DNA of 64,000 nt from Burkholderiaceae bacterium (GTDB lineage Bacteria; Pseudomonadota; Gammaproteobacteria; Burkholderiales; Burkholderiaceae_A), in assembly GCA_018402635.1 (NCBI GenBank), contig JAGYIP010000010.1:1-64000 (forward strand), in the 5' to 3' direction. This document shows, in pieces, positions 55,420 to 64,000 of this stretch (position 1 is the first letter of the stretch; every line of letters starts with the position of its first letter). The translations under genes were made by a program, and so were the position numbers. Below the pieces are notes generated by a model. The model was not told where the DNA came from, did no database searches, and worked only from the letters and a program-made list of their open reading frames with translations.

Positions 55420-56877
55420 CTAACGGGCGGAGCCTTGCTGCCGACGGCGAGCCTGCAGCCAGGCGGCTAAGGCCGCAAGGGCCACCAAAATGAAAATGGC
55501 CGTGTTGCCCCATCGGTTATAAGGCGTTGCCCCTTCCATGCCCTGCACCTGCCCAAGCAGAATGTTGCGCCCTTGGCTTGCAATGCTTTCTTGCACACGG
55601 CCTTTGGCATCCACAATGGCGGTAAGCCCCGTGTTGGTGGCGCGCAGCATGGGCCGCCCGGTTTCAAGGCTGCGCATGCGCCCCACGTTCAAATGTTGCT
55701 GCAAGGCAATGGAGTCGCCGAACCAGGCGAGGTTGCTTAGGTTTAGCCAGATGCTCGGCGGGGTTACGCCGGGCCGATGATCTTGCAAGGCTGCAATCAG
55801 CTCCTCGCCAAAAAGATCGTCAAAACAAATATTAAGGCCAATGCCCTGGCCCTTAATTAAGAAGGCGGGCTGCGCCAGCCCACCGGAGCGAAAGCTGCCC
55901 AAGGGCATCTGCATAAGGTCCACAAACCACTGAAATCCCCAAGGGATGAATTCACCAAAGGGCACAAGATGATGCTTGTCGTAGCGGTAGGCCCACTGCC
56001 CGTTGTCTCCGGGTTGAAGGGCGATAGCAGAGTTCGACCAGCCTTGGGCGTCCTGCAGGGGCAGCCCACTAATAAGGGCTGCGCCGCTGCGATCGATAAG
56101 CCGCTGAACCAGTTCCCGGGTCTCGGGGTTCAGCCGTTGCCAGGTATCAATGAAGGCGGTCTCGGGCAAGACCACCAGGTCGGCTGCCACAGGTCGGCCT
56201 GCCGAGACAGGCGTTGCAACGGCAAGCAGTTCAAGCAGGCTACGCTCGGTGGCCTTGGCATGGGCGGGGTCAAACTTCATTTGTTGGTCAATGCTTGGTT
56301 GAATAAGTGCAACACGCAGGGGTTCGCCAAGGGGCGTTGTCCAGTGAATGCTCAGGCCAACGCCGCCCGCCAGATGCAGGCTTAGCACGGCAAGGGCGGG
56401 CCCGGGTTTCAGGCGGGCAAGCCATGCCGCGCAAAGGGCAGCAAGAAACACCAGGCCATAGACGCCAAGCACCGGCGCAAAGCCCGCCAAGAGGCTATCG
56501 ACCTGCAGGTAGCCCCAGTTAAGCCAGGGAAAACCGGTGAACAGGTAGCCTCTTAAGAGCTCGGCAAGGGTGATGGCGCAGGCTACGGCCAGTGGGCGCA
56601 GCTTGTAGCGCCGAATGGCGACACCGGCGGCAAGGGTAAAAAGGCTTACGTAAAGCGCAAGCAGCAGGGTGGCAGTGGCCGCAATGGGAGCCGCCATAAG
56701 CCCATAGACATGAAGGCTTGTGAAGATCCAGTGAAGGCCGGTCAGGTTAAAGAGTAAGAGCAGAGCGGCTGCCAGCCATGGGGCATGCCGTTGCGGGCTC
56801 CACCAGAGGCGAATAAGAACCGCTAGAAAAACCAAGACGGCAAGGCTTGCGAGCCAGCCTGGAACTTGCGGGTCCAT
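55420..56877 (-). CDS. lnt: Apolipoprotein N-acyltransferase
   Basis: Adds the third acyl chain to lipoproteins such as Pal, 485 residues. The nitrilase-fold domain has the catalytic triad in [12 protein letters not shown] (Glu), [14 protein letters not shown] (Lys) and [11 protein letters not shown] (Cys). Five N-terminal hydrophobic segments precede it, including [12 protein letters not shown] and [16 protein letters not shown], and one follows at the C-terminus. The N-terminus begins where other Lnt proteins have already passed their first helix (the AFAP/AFSP motif is missing), with an in-frame stop just upstream, so it is probably shortened. Confidence 0.94.
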   Translation of the reverse strand: MDPQVPGWLASLAVLVFLAVLIRLWWSPQRHAPWLAAALLLLFNLTGLHWIFTSLHVYGLMAAPIAATATLLLALYVSLFTLAAGVAIRRYKLRPLAVACAITLAELLRGYLFTGFPWLNWGYLQVDSLLAGFAPVLGVYGLVFLAALCAAWLARLKPGPALAVLSLHLAGGVGLSIHWTTPLGEPLRVALIQPSIDQQMKFDPAHAKATERSLLELLAVATPVSAGRPVAADLVVLPETAFIDTWQRLNPETRELVQRLIDRSGAALISGLPLQDAQGWSNSAIALQPGDNGQWAYRYDKHHLVPFGEFIPWGFQWFVDLMQMPLGSFRSGGLAQPAFLIKGQGIGLNICFDDLFGEELIAALQDHRPGVTPPSIWLNLSNLAWFGDSIALQQHLNVGRMRSLETGRPMLRATNTGLTAIVDAKGRVQESIASQGRNILLGQVQGMEGATPYNRWGNTAIFILVALAALAAWLQARRRQQGSAR

Positions 56878-56947
56878 GGGCTAGTCGGCGTTCACGGTGC
56901 GCCCAGGCATGACCGTTCGGGGGCTGCCCTTTTAATAAATACGAGGG

Positions 56948-57826
56948 TCAACGGCTTTCAGGCTCTGAGGCGGGCTTAACCTCTTGCATCTCAAGCCGAC
57001 GCACAAGCAGCACGTGGGCCATGCGAGCGTCTGCGCGCTGAACCTCAAACTCAAACCCAAAGGCCTTCACCAGCTCATCGCGATGCGGAACACGGCCCAG
57101 GTGGTCTGTGACAAGCCCCCCAATGGTGTCGGCCGCCTCCAGGTCAAGCTGGCATTCAAAGAACTCATTGAACTGCTCAAGCGGCGTGAGCGCCCGAACG
57201 CGGAACTGGCCGGGCGCATGGTCAAGCGCAAGAATGTTGTCTTCTTCCTCGTCGGTGTCGTGCTCGTCCTCAATATCACCCACGATTTGCTCCAGCACAT
57301 CTTCAATGGTGATCAGGCCGGCAACCCCGCCGTACTCGTCAACCACAATGGCAATGTGATTTCGGTTGTTGCGGAAGTCGCGCAGCAGAACATTCAGGCG
57401 CTTGGACTCGGGCACAAAAACGGCAGGCCGCAGCAGGCCTCGTATGTCTTTCTCGTCGTTGGCCAGCACCCGAAGCAGGTCTTTGGCTAAAAGAATGCCA
57501 ATGATGTTGTCCTTGCTTCCATCGGTAACAGGAAATCGCGAGTGCGCGGCCTCGATGACCCGGGGCAAAAGCATGTCGAGGGGCTCGTTGATGTCAAGCA
57601 CGTCCATCTGTCCGCGTGGAATCATAAGGTCGCGCACGGCCAGGTCGGCAACCTGCAACACGCCTTCCATCATAGACACAGCATCGGCGTCAATGACGGA
57701 GTGGGCTTGGGCCTCGCGGAGCTGCTCGATCAGCTCCTCTTTTTCATCGGTCCGGCCAAAAAGCCGGTCGATGAGCCGTTTGAAGGTTTGACTCAGGCCA
57801 GATGGCCTAGGGTCGGGTTCAGACAT
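56948..57826 (-). CDS. corC: CorC/HlyC-type CBS-domain protein
   Basis: Soluble protein of the CorC family, 292 residues, linked to magnesium/cobalt efflux. Two CBS domains lie at about 70-190 (VRDLMIPRGQMDVLDINEPLDMLLPRV, VVDEYGGVAGLITIEDVLEQIVGDIEDEHD). A transporter-associated CorC_HlyC domain follows (FRVRALTPLEQFNEFFE, DTIGGLVTDHLGRVPHRGD-like region). It lies between ybeY and lnt as in many proteobacteria. Confidence 0.95.
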   Translation of the reverse strand: MSEPDPRPSGLSQTFKRLIDRLFGRTDEKEELIEQLREAQAHSVIDADAVSMMEGVLQVADLAVRDLMIPRGQMDVLDINEPLDMLLPRVIEAAHSRFPVTDGSKDNIIGILLAKDLLRVLANDEKDIRGLLRPAVFVPESKRLNVLLRDFRNNRNHIAIVVDEYGGVAGLITIEDVLEQIVGDIEDEHDTDEEEDNILALDHAPGQFRVRALTPLEQFNEFFECQLDLEAADTIGGLVTDHLGRVPHRDELVKAFGFEFEVQRADARMAHVLLVRRLEMQEVKPASEPESR

Positions 57827-58409
57827 GCAGGGGCATGGAAGTGGAACACGGCGCTAGTTTGCCACAGCTTGGTCCAAAGGCGTAGGGGTCGGGTATGCCC
57901 AGCCTCGCGAGCAATGCCCGCTCCAGGTCTTCCATGACAAGGGCTTCGGGCTCGGTCTGGTGGTCAAAGCCAAGAGCATGAAGGGCGCCGTGAGCAGCCA
58001 TATGAAGGAAGTGATCACCAACACTTTTACCCTGTTGCTGGGCCTCCTTAATGAGCACGGGCAGGCAGAAAACAAGGTCGGCCGTTGCTCTTGGAAGCGG
58101 CTCGTAGCCGAAGGTAAGAACATTGGTTGGTGAGTCTTTACCTCTAAATTGCCGATTGAGCGCTTGAGACTCCTCTGTGCCAACCATTCGCAGGGTGAGT
58201 TCCAGCGAGGCCGCCTTGGCCGCCGGCCGCTTTTTACCCGCCGGGTTCACAACCTGGTTTGCCTTATCGCCTGCCACAACCTGGTTAAAGGCCGTCTGAA
58301 GAAGGCGTTCAAGCCGTGCCCGGTAAACCGGCCAGCGGGCGGGCCCTAGGCCAGAGCGGTCCCACTGAAGGCTGAGTCGAACCCCGGGCCTAGGCCGCGT
58401 TGGCAGCAC
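57819..58409 (-). CDS. ybeY: Endoribonuclease YbeY
   Basis: Zinc-dependent rRNA maturation and quality-control nuclease. The metal site is [15 protein letters not shown], and the N-terminal part has [20 protein letters not shown] 58409 (197 residues) is preferred to ATG 58460 because it reduces overlap with miaB from 71 to 20 bp. A 12-residue insertion rich in Lys and Ala (near 60) is unusual. Overlaps corC start by 8 bp. Confidence 0.92.
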   Translation of the reverse strand: MLPTRPRPGVRLSLQWDRSGLGPARWPVYRARLERLLQTAFNQVVAGDKANQVVNPAGKKRPAAKAASLELTLRMVGTEESQALNRQFRGKDSPTNVLTFGYEPLPRATADLVFCLPVLIKEAQQQGKSVGDHFLHMAAHGALHALGFDHQTEPEALVMEDLERALLARLGIPDPYAFGPSCGKLAPCSTSMPLHV

Positions 58410-59754
58410 GGGCCTCGTCTTCCGGGCGAAGAACCAGTGCCCCACGCAGGCTGTGGGCAAGCGCTGCGGTGACGGTCATGGGAAGAACCTGGCCAACAAG
58501 CCTTGAAATGGTGTGGCCTGGCGCGGCGAAGTTCACCACCCGGTTGTTTTCCGTGCGGCCCATGAGTTCGGCAGGGTTCTTCTTTGAGCGGCCTTCAATG
58601 AGGATAGGAAGGGTCTGCCCAACCATGGCCTGGCTAATGGCCTGCGCATTGGCATCAATGGCTGCCTGAAGCCTTTGCAGGCGGGCAAGCTTGACGGCCG
58701 CTGGGGTGTCGTCTTGCAGGTCGGCGGCAGGCGTTCCGGGCCTGGGGCTGTAAATAAACGAATAAGAGTGATCAAAGCCCACGGACTCAATGAGCCGCAT
58801 GCTGTCCTCAAACTCCAACTCGCTTTCCCCGGGAAAGCCCACTATGAAATCGGTGGAGAGACAAATGTCGGGCCGTATGGCCTTAAGCCGGCGGGCAATG
58901 CTTTTGTATTCCAGTGCCGTGTAACCACGCTTCATGGCTGCAAGCACGCGGTCGTTGCCAGACTGAACAGGCAGGTGAATATGGTTCACAAGTTTGGTCA
59001 GTCTGCCGTAGGCATCAATAAGCTTTTGCGTGAACTCTTTGGGATGCGAGGTTGTGTAGCGAATGCGGGCAATGCCGGGAATGTCGCTCACCATTTCAAG
59101 CAGGTCGGTGAAGTCAAGGCCGTGTTCGGGGTCAAGAAAGGCATTCACGTTTTGGCCAAGCAGGGTCACCTCGCGCACGCCCTGGCTTGCAAGCTCGGCC
59201 ACCTCGGTTAAAACGTCTTCAGCCTTCCGAGAAACCTCTTGGCCTCGGGTGTAGGGCACGACGCAGAAGCTGCAGAACTTGCTGCAGCCTTCCATAATCG
59301 AAACAAAGGCGCTGGGCCCCTCAACACGGGCCGGTGGCAGGTGATCAAACTTTTCGATTTCCGGAAAAGAAATATCCACCTGAGGCTTGCCGCTTAATTT
59401 ACGAGCCTCAATAAGTTCAGGAAGCCGATGCAGGGTCTGAGGCCCAAACACCAGGTCCACATAGGGCGCGCGCTTCACAATGGCCTCGCCCTCTTGGCTT
59501 GCCACGCATCCGCCCACGCCAATAATGAGGCCAGGCTTTAGTTTTTTTAGGTCTCGGGCGCGACCAAGGTCGGAGAAGACTTTTTCTTGCGCCTTTTCGC
59601 GCACCGAGCAGGTGTTAAACAAAATAACGTCAGCCTCCTCGGGCGAGTTCGTGGGCTCAAGCCCATGCGACTCTCGCAAGACGTCGGCCATCTTGCCCGA
59701 GTCGTAGTCATTCATTTGGCAGCCAAAGCTGCGGATGTAGAGCTTAGAGGTCAC
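58390..59754 (-). CDS. miaB: tRNA-2-methylthio-N6-dimethylallyladenosine synthase
   Basis: Radical-SAM methylthiotransferase for A37 of tRNAs reading UNN codons, 454 residues from GTG 59754. The N-terminal UPF0004 domain has [17 protein letters not shown] and GVGGCVASQ, each with a cluster-binding Cys. The radical-SAM motif is [22 protein letters not shown] domain follows. ATG 59820 is possible but would overlap the divergent MFS gene. First of miaB-ybeY-corC-lnt, although phoH, often between miaB and ybeY, is missing. Confidence 0.94.
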   Translation of the reverse strand: MTSKLYIRSFGCQMNDYDSGKMADVLRESHGLEPTNSPEEADVILFNTCSVREKAQEKVFSDLGRARDLKKLKPGLIIGVGGCVASQEGEAIVKRAPYVDLVFGPQTLHRLPELIEARKLSGKPQVDISFPEIEKFDHLPPARVEGPSAFVSIMEGCSKFCSFCVVPYTRGQEVSRKAEDVLTEVAELASQGVREVTLLGQNVNAFLDPEHGLDFTDLLEMVSDIPGIARIRYTTSHPKEFTQKLIDAYGRLTKLVNHIHLPVQSGNDRVLAAMKRGYTALEYKSIARRLKAIRPDICLSTDFIVGFPGESELEFEDSMRLIESVGFDHSYSFIYSPRPGTPAADLQDDTPAAVKLARLQRLQAAIDANAQAISQAMVGQTLPILIEGRSKKNPAELMGRTENNRVVNFAAPGHTISRLVGQVLPMTVTAALAHSLRGALVLRPEDEARAANAA

Positions 59755-59811
59755 TGCGATGTCTTTCGGCCGTGTTAAAAAGAAGGTCTTGGTTTTAAGG
59801 GAAGCACCATT

Positions 59812-61158
59812 TTGCAGCATTCTTCTGCCCAGGGGTTATTAAAGCCGGGTGTTCAGCGCCGAGAGTTCTGGGCATGGGCGAGCCTTGACTTTGCCAATTC
59901 GGGCTACACCACCGTTGTGCTTACGGCTGTTTTTAATGCCTACTTTGTTGCTGTTGTTATGCAAGATGCCGCGCATGCCACCCTGGCATGGACCCTGGTT
60001 CTTTCGGTGAGTTATTTATTGGTGATGGTCACTGCCCCCTGGCTTGGCGCCTGGGCCGACCAGTACCAGGCCAAGCGAAAGCTGTTGTGGCTCGCAAGCC
60101 TTGCCTGTATTTTTGCAACAGCTTTGCTGGCTGGTGTCGGCCAGGGTCAATGGCTTTGGGCAGCGGCCTTACTGGTTGTCTCTAACCTGGCCTATGCCAG
60201 TCATCAAGACCTCGCGGCGGGCTACTTGTCGGAACTTGCCCCGAAAGAAAAGCTCGGCCGTCTCTCGGGTTATGGCTGGGCCTGGGGCTACCTGGGTGGT
60301 CTGCTGAGCCTTGTCATGGCCTTGGCCTGGGTGCAGTTTTTGGGGCTCGAGCTCTCGCCTTTCATTGCCCAGGCCCTGGGCCTTCCCAACCCAGTCACCG
60401 ACCAGGGGCTTGCCACCGAGTGGGCGGTTGGCGGGGCCATGCTACTTACAGCCTTTCTGTTTGCCCTGGTTGGCCTTCCCGCCCTGCTGTTTCTAAAAGA
60501 CCATCAGCCGGCTCAGCCCCAAGCCCAGTGGCGCGGAGCCTGGGCTCGGCTTGTCCAGGGCTGGACTGGCCTGGCCGCCGGTCAGCCCTTGCGCCAGCTT
60601 CTTGTCTGCATTGCGGTCTATCAGTCGGGGGTGGCCACGGTTATTACCCTGGCCGCCATCTATGCCCAGCAGGTCATGGGCTTTTCAATGGCCCAGACCA
60701 TTGCCCTGGTGCTGGTGGTGAATGTCACCGCAAGCCTAGGGGCCTTTTTGTTTGGCCTTCTTCAAGACCGGCTTGGTCATAAGCGCAGCCTGGCCTTTAG
60801 CCTTGTGCTCTGGATACTGATGGTTCTGGTGGCCGCCTTCTCAACCACCGAGCCAGGCTTTTGGCTTGCGGCCAACCTTGCAGGGCTGGCCATGGGCGCC
60901 TCACAAAGCGGCGCGCGCGCAGCCGTGGCGGCCTTGTCAGAGCCCGACCGTCAGGCGGAATCCTTTGGCTACTGGGGGGTTGCAGTGAACCTTGCCTCGG
61001 TCTGCGGGCCGCTTTGCTATGGCCTCACAAGCTGGCTTTCGGGCAATAACCATCGACTGGCCATTGCCCTAACGGGCCTCTTTTTTGTAGCGGGCCTTAT
61101 TCTGCTGCTGCGAATACCCTTCTCCCAGGCGGACGCACGGCCCATACGCCAGGCTTAA
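59812..61158 (+). CDS. MFS transporter of the UMF1 family
   Basis: Major facilitator of the Atg22/UMF1 group, 448 residues with 12 hydrophobic segments. The N-terminus [28 protein letters not shown] is the family signature. A hydrophilic loop splits the halves near residue 230 ([16 protein letters not shown]). The frame opens with TTG 59812, with AAGGGAAG 11 bp upstream. Substrates are unknown in bacteria; fungal relatives export amino acids. Divergent from miaB. Confidence 0.87.
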   Translation: MQHSSAQGLLKPGVQRREFWAWASLDFANSGYTTVVLTAVFNAYFVAVVMQDAAHATLAWTLVLSVSYLLVMVTAPWLGAWADQYQAKRKLLWLASLACIFATALLAGVGQGQWLWAAALLVVSNLAYASHQDLAAGYLSELAPKEKLGRLSGYGWAWGYLGGLLSLVMALAWVQFLGLELSPFIAQALGLPNPVTDQGLATEWAVGGAMLLTAFLFALVGLPALLFLKDHQPAQPQAQWRGAWARLVQGWTGLAAGQPLRQLLVCIAVYQSGVATVITLAAIYAQQVMGFSMAQTIALVLVVNVTASLGAFLFGLLQDRLGHKRSLAFSLVLWILMVLVAAFSTTEPGFWLAANLAGLAMGASQSGARAAVAALSEPDRQAESFGYWGVAVNLASVCGPLCYGLTSWLSGNNHRLAIALTGLFFVAGLILLLRIPFSQADARPIRQA

Positions 61159-61184
61159 AAGCCCAGAGGAACGCACCAGCCTAT

Positions 61185-61213
61185 TGCAGACGCCAGGCCG
61201 CAAGGCGTTTGCA
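61185..61213. terminator. Possible hairpin between the convergent MFS and yqiA-like genes
   Basis: TGCAGACGCC (61185-61194) pairs with GGCGTTTGCA (61204-61213), ten pairs with one G-T wobble and a nine-base loop. It lies in the 78-bp gap between two convergent genes, where a two-way terminator is expected. No T run follows on either side, so it may not be intrinsic. Confidence 0.35.
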
Positions 61214-61236
61214 GGGCAGGCCTTGGGCGCAATGGG

Positions 61237-61836
61237 CTAGCGCGTTAACAGGAACTCGCGCATGGCCGGCCAGTGGTCGGGAAAGTCGGACAGGCTGTGA
61301 TCGGAGCCTTCAACAATGTGGTGAAGGGCGCCAGGGTAGCGGCCCACCATCTCGTTCCAGTCAAGCAGCTCATCGCCCTTGGCAGCAACCAGCATGTAGC
61401 GCTCGGGCTGGCTAAGAGGCACCTCCATGGATCGCAGGTCATCAATGTAGTCCTCTTGAAACTGCAAGACCTCGTCGCTGTGCCAGGCTTTTAGGGGGCC
61501 AACCTGGTCTGCCAGGTCGCGGGCAGGCGCGCAGGCTGGGTTAATAAGTGCCGCCTTAAAGGCCTCGCGCTTGGGGTGGCGCTCCATAAACCAGCTGGCA
61601 TAAAACCCGCCCAAAGAGCTTCCAATGAGGCGAATTTGAAAACCCTCGGAAAGGGCGTTCTCAACCGTCTGCGATGCGAGGTCCATGGCGGCAAGCGGCG
61701 CAACCTCAAGGGCAGGGCATTCGAAACGCACCCCTTCTTGTTCCAGCCATTGGGCAAGCAGCAGGGCCTTGGAGGACTGGGGGGAGCTGCGAAAGCCATG
61801 CAGGTAAATGACACAAAAGTCGCTGGGCTGGGACAT
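61237..61836 (-). CDS. YqiA/YcfP-family alpha/beta-hydrolase esterase
   Basis: Short cytoplasmic alpha/beta hydrolase, 199 residues from ATG 61836, which has AGGAGG 9 bp upstream. The nucleophile elbow is IGSSLGGFYA (about residue 75), with the oxyanion segment YLHGFRSSPQSSKA near the N-terminus and the catalytic His in EGSDHSLSDF near the end. The E. coli relative YqiA is an acyl-CoA esterase. Natural substrate unknown here. Divergent from the TRAP operon. Confidence 0.88.
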   Translation of the reverse strand: MSQPSDFCVIYLHGFRSSPQSSKALLLAQWLEQEGVRFECPALEVAPLAAMDLASQTVENALSEGFQIRLIGSSLGGFYASWFMERHPKREAFKAALINPACAPARDLADQVGPLKAWHSDEVLQFQEDYIDDLRSMEVPLSQPERYMLVAAKGDELLDWNEMVGRYPGALHHIVEGSDHSLSDFPDHWPAMREFLLTR

Positions 61837-61999
61837 AAAACGGTCCTCCTTTTCGTTGGGTGGGGCAAACACGCAGTCAAGCTAAGCAGGGATTTCCCCA
61901 ATGCGTCAATTGGGCAGACAGGGCACAGTCGATTTGTTATGCAACAGCTTTTAAAAAGTGAGCGGTAGTGGTTTAGCTAAAAACCATTTGCTCGGGAAC

Positions 62000-62014
62000 T
62001 CGAAATTGTTTCGA
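62000..62014. promoter_or_regulatory. Palindromic operator-like site upstream of dctP
   Basis: Perfect inverted repeat TCGAAA-TTG-TTTCGA, 43 bp before the dctP start in the 220-bp divergent region shared with the yqiA-like gene. The size and symmetry fit a dimeric repressor or activator site. The regulator is not in the window. Confidence 0.45.
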
Positions 62015-62056
62015 TGTCTTGAGGCTGCTTTTTCATTCTGTAGAGGAGACCAAGGC

Positions 62057-63070
62057 ATGTCAACTGTTGTAAAAAAGGTTTTAACGTCCGTTCTTTCCCT
62101 CGGCCTTGTTGCCGGGGTTTCCTTATCGGCCAGTGCCCTGGAGCTCAAGATCTCCCACCAGTGGAAGGCCAATGTTGACGGCCGCGACCGTGCAGCCCGG
62201 CTTTTTGTAAAAGAGGTTGAAAAGGCCGACCCAGGCATCAAGTTCCGCATCTACCCCGCCCAGTCGCTTGGCATCAAGCCGGTTGCTCAGCTCGATGCGC
62301 TTCAGAATGGCACCCTGGAAATGGCCATTTTCCCCATGTCCTACGCGGTGGGTAAGGCAAAAGAATTCTCAGGAGTCATTCTTCCAGGTGGTGTTCCAAG
62401 CCTTGATATCGCCATGAAGCTCAAGCGCTCGGACTACCATAGGGAAATTCAAAAGCTCGCCAATGCCAACGGCATTCACATTGTGTCGTGGTGGTGGACG
62501 CCGGGTGGCTTTGCAACGAAGACAACCCCTGTTACGGGCCCCGATTCTGTCAAAGGCCAAAAGCTTCGTGCAGCCGACCCCACGTTTGAATCCATGCTAA
62601 AGGCAGCCGGCGCATCCACCTCGGCCATGGCCTCCACAGAAATCTACCCTGCGCTGCAGTCGGGTGTTCTTACCGGTGCGCTAACCTCTGCCGAGACCTT
62701 TGTGTCGGGTCGTCTTTACGAGCAGACCAAGCATGCCACGGTGGGTGGGGCGAATTCGTTGTGGATGCTCTTGCAGCCTCTGGTGATGTCCAAGCAGCAC
62801 TGGGACAAGCTCTCGCCTAAGCAGCAGAAAATTTTTGAAGAGGCCGCTGATAAGGCTGACGCCTTCTTCTTAACGGTTCAGCGCGAGGCCACCAATGCCA
62901 TGGCCGAGGCCTACCGTAAGGCAGGTGGCACGCCTCGCGAGATGACCGATGACGAGTACAAGCAATGGATTGCCCTAGCTAGAACCACAGCCTACCCCGA
63001 GTACGCTGCCATTTCACCAACGGCTAAGCGCATTCTCGACGCACTCGAGAAGTCCAAAGCCGCGAAGTAA
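62057..63070 (+). CDS. dctP: TRAP transporter solute-binding protein DctP
   Basis: Periplasmic receptor of a tripartite ATP-independent transporter, 337 residues. The ATG at 62057 has AGAGGAGAC 7 bp upstream. A signal peptide ends at about residue 28 (LSASALE). The ligand-binding arginine is expected in GQKLRAADPTFESM (about 175), where the DctP family salt-bridges a carboxylate. The helix linking the domains is seen near ALARTTAYPEYAAIS. Followed by dctQ and dctM. Substrate probably an organic acid; not certain. Confidence 0.93.
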   Translation: MSTVVKKVLTSVLSLGLVAGVSLSASALELKISHQWKANVDGRDRAARLFVKEVEKADPGIKFRIYPAQSLGIKPVAQLDALQNGTLEMAIFPMSYAVGKAKEFSGVILPGGVPSLDIAMKLKRSDYHREIQKLANANGIHIVSWWWTPGGFATKTTPVTGPDSVKGQKLRAADPTFESMLKAAGASTSAMASTEIYPALQSGVLTGALTSAETFVSGRLYEQTKHATVGGANSLWMLLQPLVMSKQHWDKLSPKQQKIFEEAADKADAFFLTVQREATNAMAEAYRKAGGTPREMTDDEYKQWIALARTTAYPEYAAISPTAKRILDALEKSKAAK

Positions 63071-63083
63071 GGTTTTTTAATCG

Positions 63084-63118
63084 GCCCCGGAAGCAGTTAA
63101 CTGCTCTGGGGCTTTTTT
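63084..63118 (+). terminator. Intrinsic terminator between dctP and dctQ
   Basis: GCCCC (63084-63088) pairs with GGGGC (63108-63112), and the interior AGCAGTTAACTGCT is itself a palindrome, giving a long stem with one or two mismatches. Six T follow at 63113-63118. It lies 13 bp after the dctP stop and would leave dctQM at lower expression than the binding protein. Confidence 0.8.
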
Positions 63119-63206
63119 GTATCTTGTCTGCGAGGGAAGGTCTTGCCAGCCAGGTTGACCTTGCCTTCGTGAAAGACTCAGGCCGCTTTTTGTAAAGGGA
63201 TCTTCA

Positions 63207-63704
63207 GTGGACGGGTATCGGCGTTTTGTGTCGCGCATATCGGATGCCTGCGCGGTGGTTGCGGGTTTTTTATTGGCAGTGGCCGCACTCATTATTTGCT
63301 ACATGGTCATTCGGCGGACTGCTGGCTTCTCAACCGACTGGGAGCTTGAATTTGCCGTCTTCATGATGGTGGCTTCCCTGTTTCTGGGCTCTCCGTATTG
63401 CCTAAAGACCGAGGGCCATGTTGCCGTCGGTCTGATGGAGACGGCATTGCCAAGCCGCAGTGCACAGTGGTTGCGGTTTGGCACGCAAGTTATTGGCCTG
63501 CTCATCGTGCTTTTTCTTGCCTACATGGGCCTTGAAAAAACATGGGAGGTCTTTATGAAAGGCGAGCTCACTGAGAGTTCATGGGCGCCGCCTAAGTGGC
63601 CGTTGTATGCAACCATGCCCATCGGTTTTTTCTTAACCGCCTTGCAGTACATCGCAATTATTGGGGTTGACCCATCGAAGCGCTCGGAGGCCACCGATGT
63701 CTGA
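63207..63704 (+). CDS. dctQ: TRAP transporter small permease DctQ
   Basis: Small membrane subunit, 165 residues from GTG 63207, with AAAGGGA about 10 bp upstream. Four hydrophobic segments: near 15-36, 50-70 (FAVFMMVASLFLGSPYCLKTEGHVAVGL), 92-110 and 130-150. The motif EGHVAVGLME is typical of DctQ. It follows dctP after an intrinsic terminator and its stop overlaps the dctM start by 8 bp. Confidence 0.9.
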   Translation: MDGYRRFVSRISDACAVVAGFLLAVAALIICYMVIRRTAGFSTDWELEFAVFMMVASLFLGSPYCLKTEGHVAVGLMETALPSRSAQWLRFGTQVIGLLIVLFLAYMGLEKTWEVFMKGELTESSWAPPKWPLYATMPIGFFLTALQYIAIIGVDPSKRSEATDV

Positions 63705-64000
63705 ACTTCAAATTGGCCTGTTGATTCTTATTGCCACCCTGGTTGTGCTTTTCTCAGGTCTTCCTATTGCATGGGGGCTCATTCTTGTTTCAGTAAGCTT
63801 TCTTACGATTTTTGAAGGCCCGATGTTTCTGGATAACGTTGCAGTGGTCATGATGGACGAGCTTGCCTCGTTTGCCCTGCTTACCATCCCACTCTTTATT
63901 CTTCTGGGCTCGGCTGTTGGCGGAACCAATGCAGGCCGCGATCTTTACGAGTCCTTGCATCGCTGGCTGGTTCGTATTCCTGGTGGGCTGGTTATTGCCA
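63697..64000 (+). CDS. dctM: TRAP transporter large permease DctM, partial
   Basis: First 101 codons of the large permease, cut by the right edge. ATG 63697 overlaps dctQ. The N-terminal segments are typical: LQIGLLILIATLVVLFSGLPIAWGLILVSV, then SFALLTIPLFILLGSAVGGTNAGRDLY, the family signature of substrate-pathway helices, and WLVRIPGGLVIA. Carries the secondary transport activity of the system. Confidence 0.93.
   Translation, partial: MSELQIGLLILIATLVVLFSGLPIAWGLILVSVSFLTIFEGPMFLDNVAVVMMDELASFALLTIPLFILLGSAVGGTNAGRDLYESLHRWLVRIPGGLVIA

Noticed and set aside
1-64000. CRISPR array, insertion sequence or prophage
   Set aside because: No regularly spaced repeats, transposase, integrase or phage structural motifs were recognised on either strand.

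Overview
The window looks like chromosomal DNA of a Gram-negative betaproteobacterium, most likely a member of the Burkholderiales. The evidence is the conserved block dusB-fis-purH-ruvCAB-tolQRAB-pal-cpoB, the MurU/AmgK peptidoglycan-recycling pair next to lptD-surA-rsmA, glyQ-glyS-lnt-corC-ybeY-miaB in order, and Tct/Bug and TRAP solute transporters. I see no phage, insertion sequence, CRISPR array or rRNA operon.

Layout. 1-2717: an iron(III) ABC uptake system (binding protein cut by the left edge, plus permease), each gene with its own Fur-box-like site. 2807-2882: tRNA-Lys. 2950-5177: glucokinase and a pyrophosphate-type phosphofructokinase on the + strand, converging on a six-gene glycogen operon on the - strand (glgB, glgX, malQ, glgC, glgA, glgP, 16463 down to 5167). 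Together they store glucose as glycogen, debranch and phosphorolyse it, and feed glycolysis with saving of ATP.

16594-29718 is the accessory part. It holds a VraA/VraB-like acyl-CoA ligase and thiolase pair, a tripartite tricarboxylate transporter (tctC, tctB, tctA), a TauE/SafE permease, an enolase-superfamily enzyme, a TauD/TfdA dioxygenase, purU, a thiol dioxygenase of the cupin type, a RidA-family protein, and a glutaryl-CoA dehydrogenase with a family III CoA-transferase. This reads as uptake and catabolism of organic acids, possibly including sulfur-containing ones.

29755-45927 is a long run on the - strand for cell envelope, DNA repair and nucleotide synthesis: amgK, murU, pepP, dusB, fis, purH, ruvC, ruvA, ruvB, tolQ, tolR, tolA, tolB, pal, cpoB, a YeeE/YedE transporter, rfbA, rfbC. 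From 45945 lptD, surA and rsmA run on +. Then plsC, glyQ/glyS, lnt, corC, ybeY and miaB run on -. The right end has an MFS permease, a YqiA-type esterase and a TRAP transporter (dctP, dctQ and a partial dctM).

A striking feature is that at least ten genes, several of them essential (glyS, purH, ruvA, dusB), are broken or internally shifted by single-base frameshifts, mostly in homopolymer runs. The simplest reading is uncorrected sequencing error, so such genes are listed as coding regions with the break described. Start codons were chosen by ribosome-binding site, gene overlap and family length where possible.
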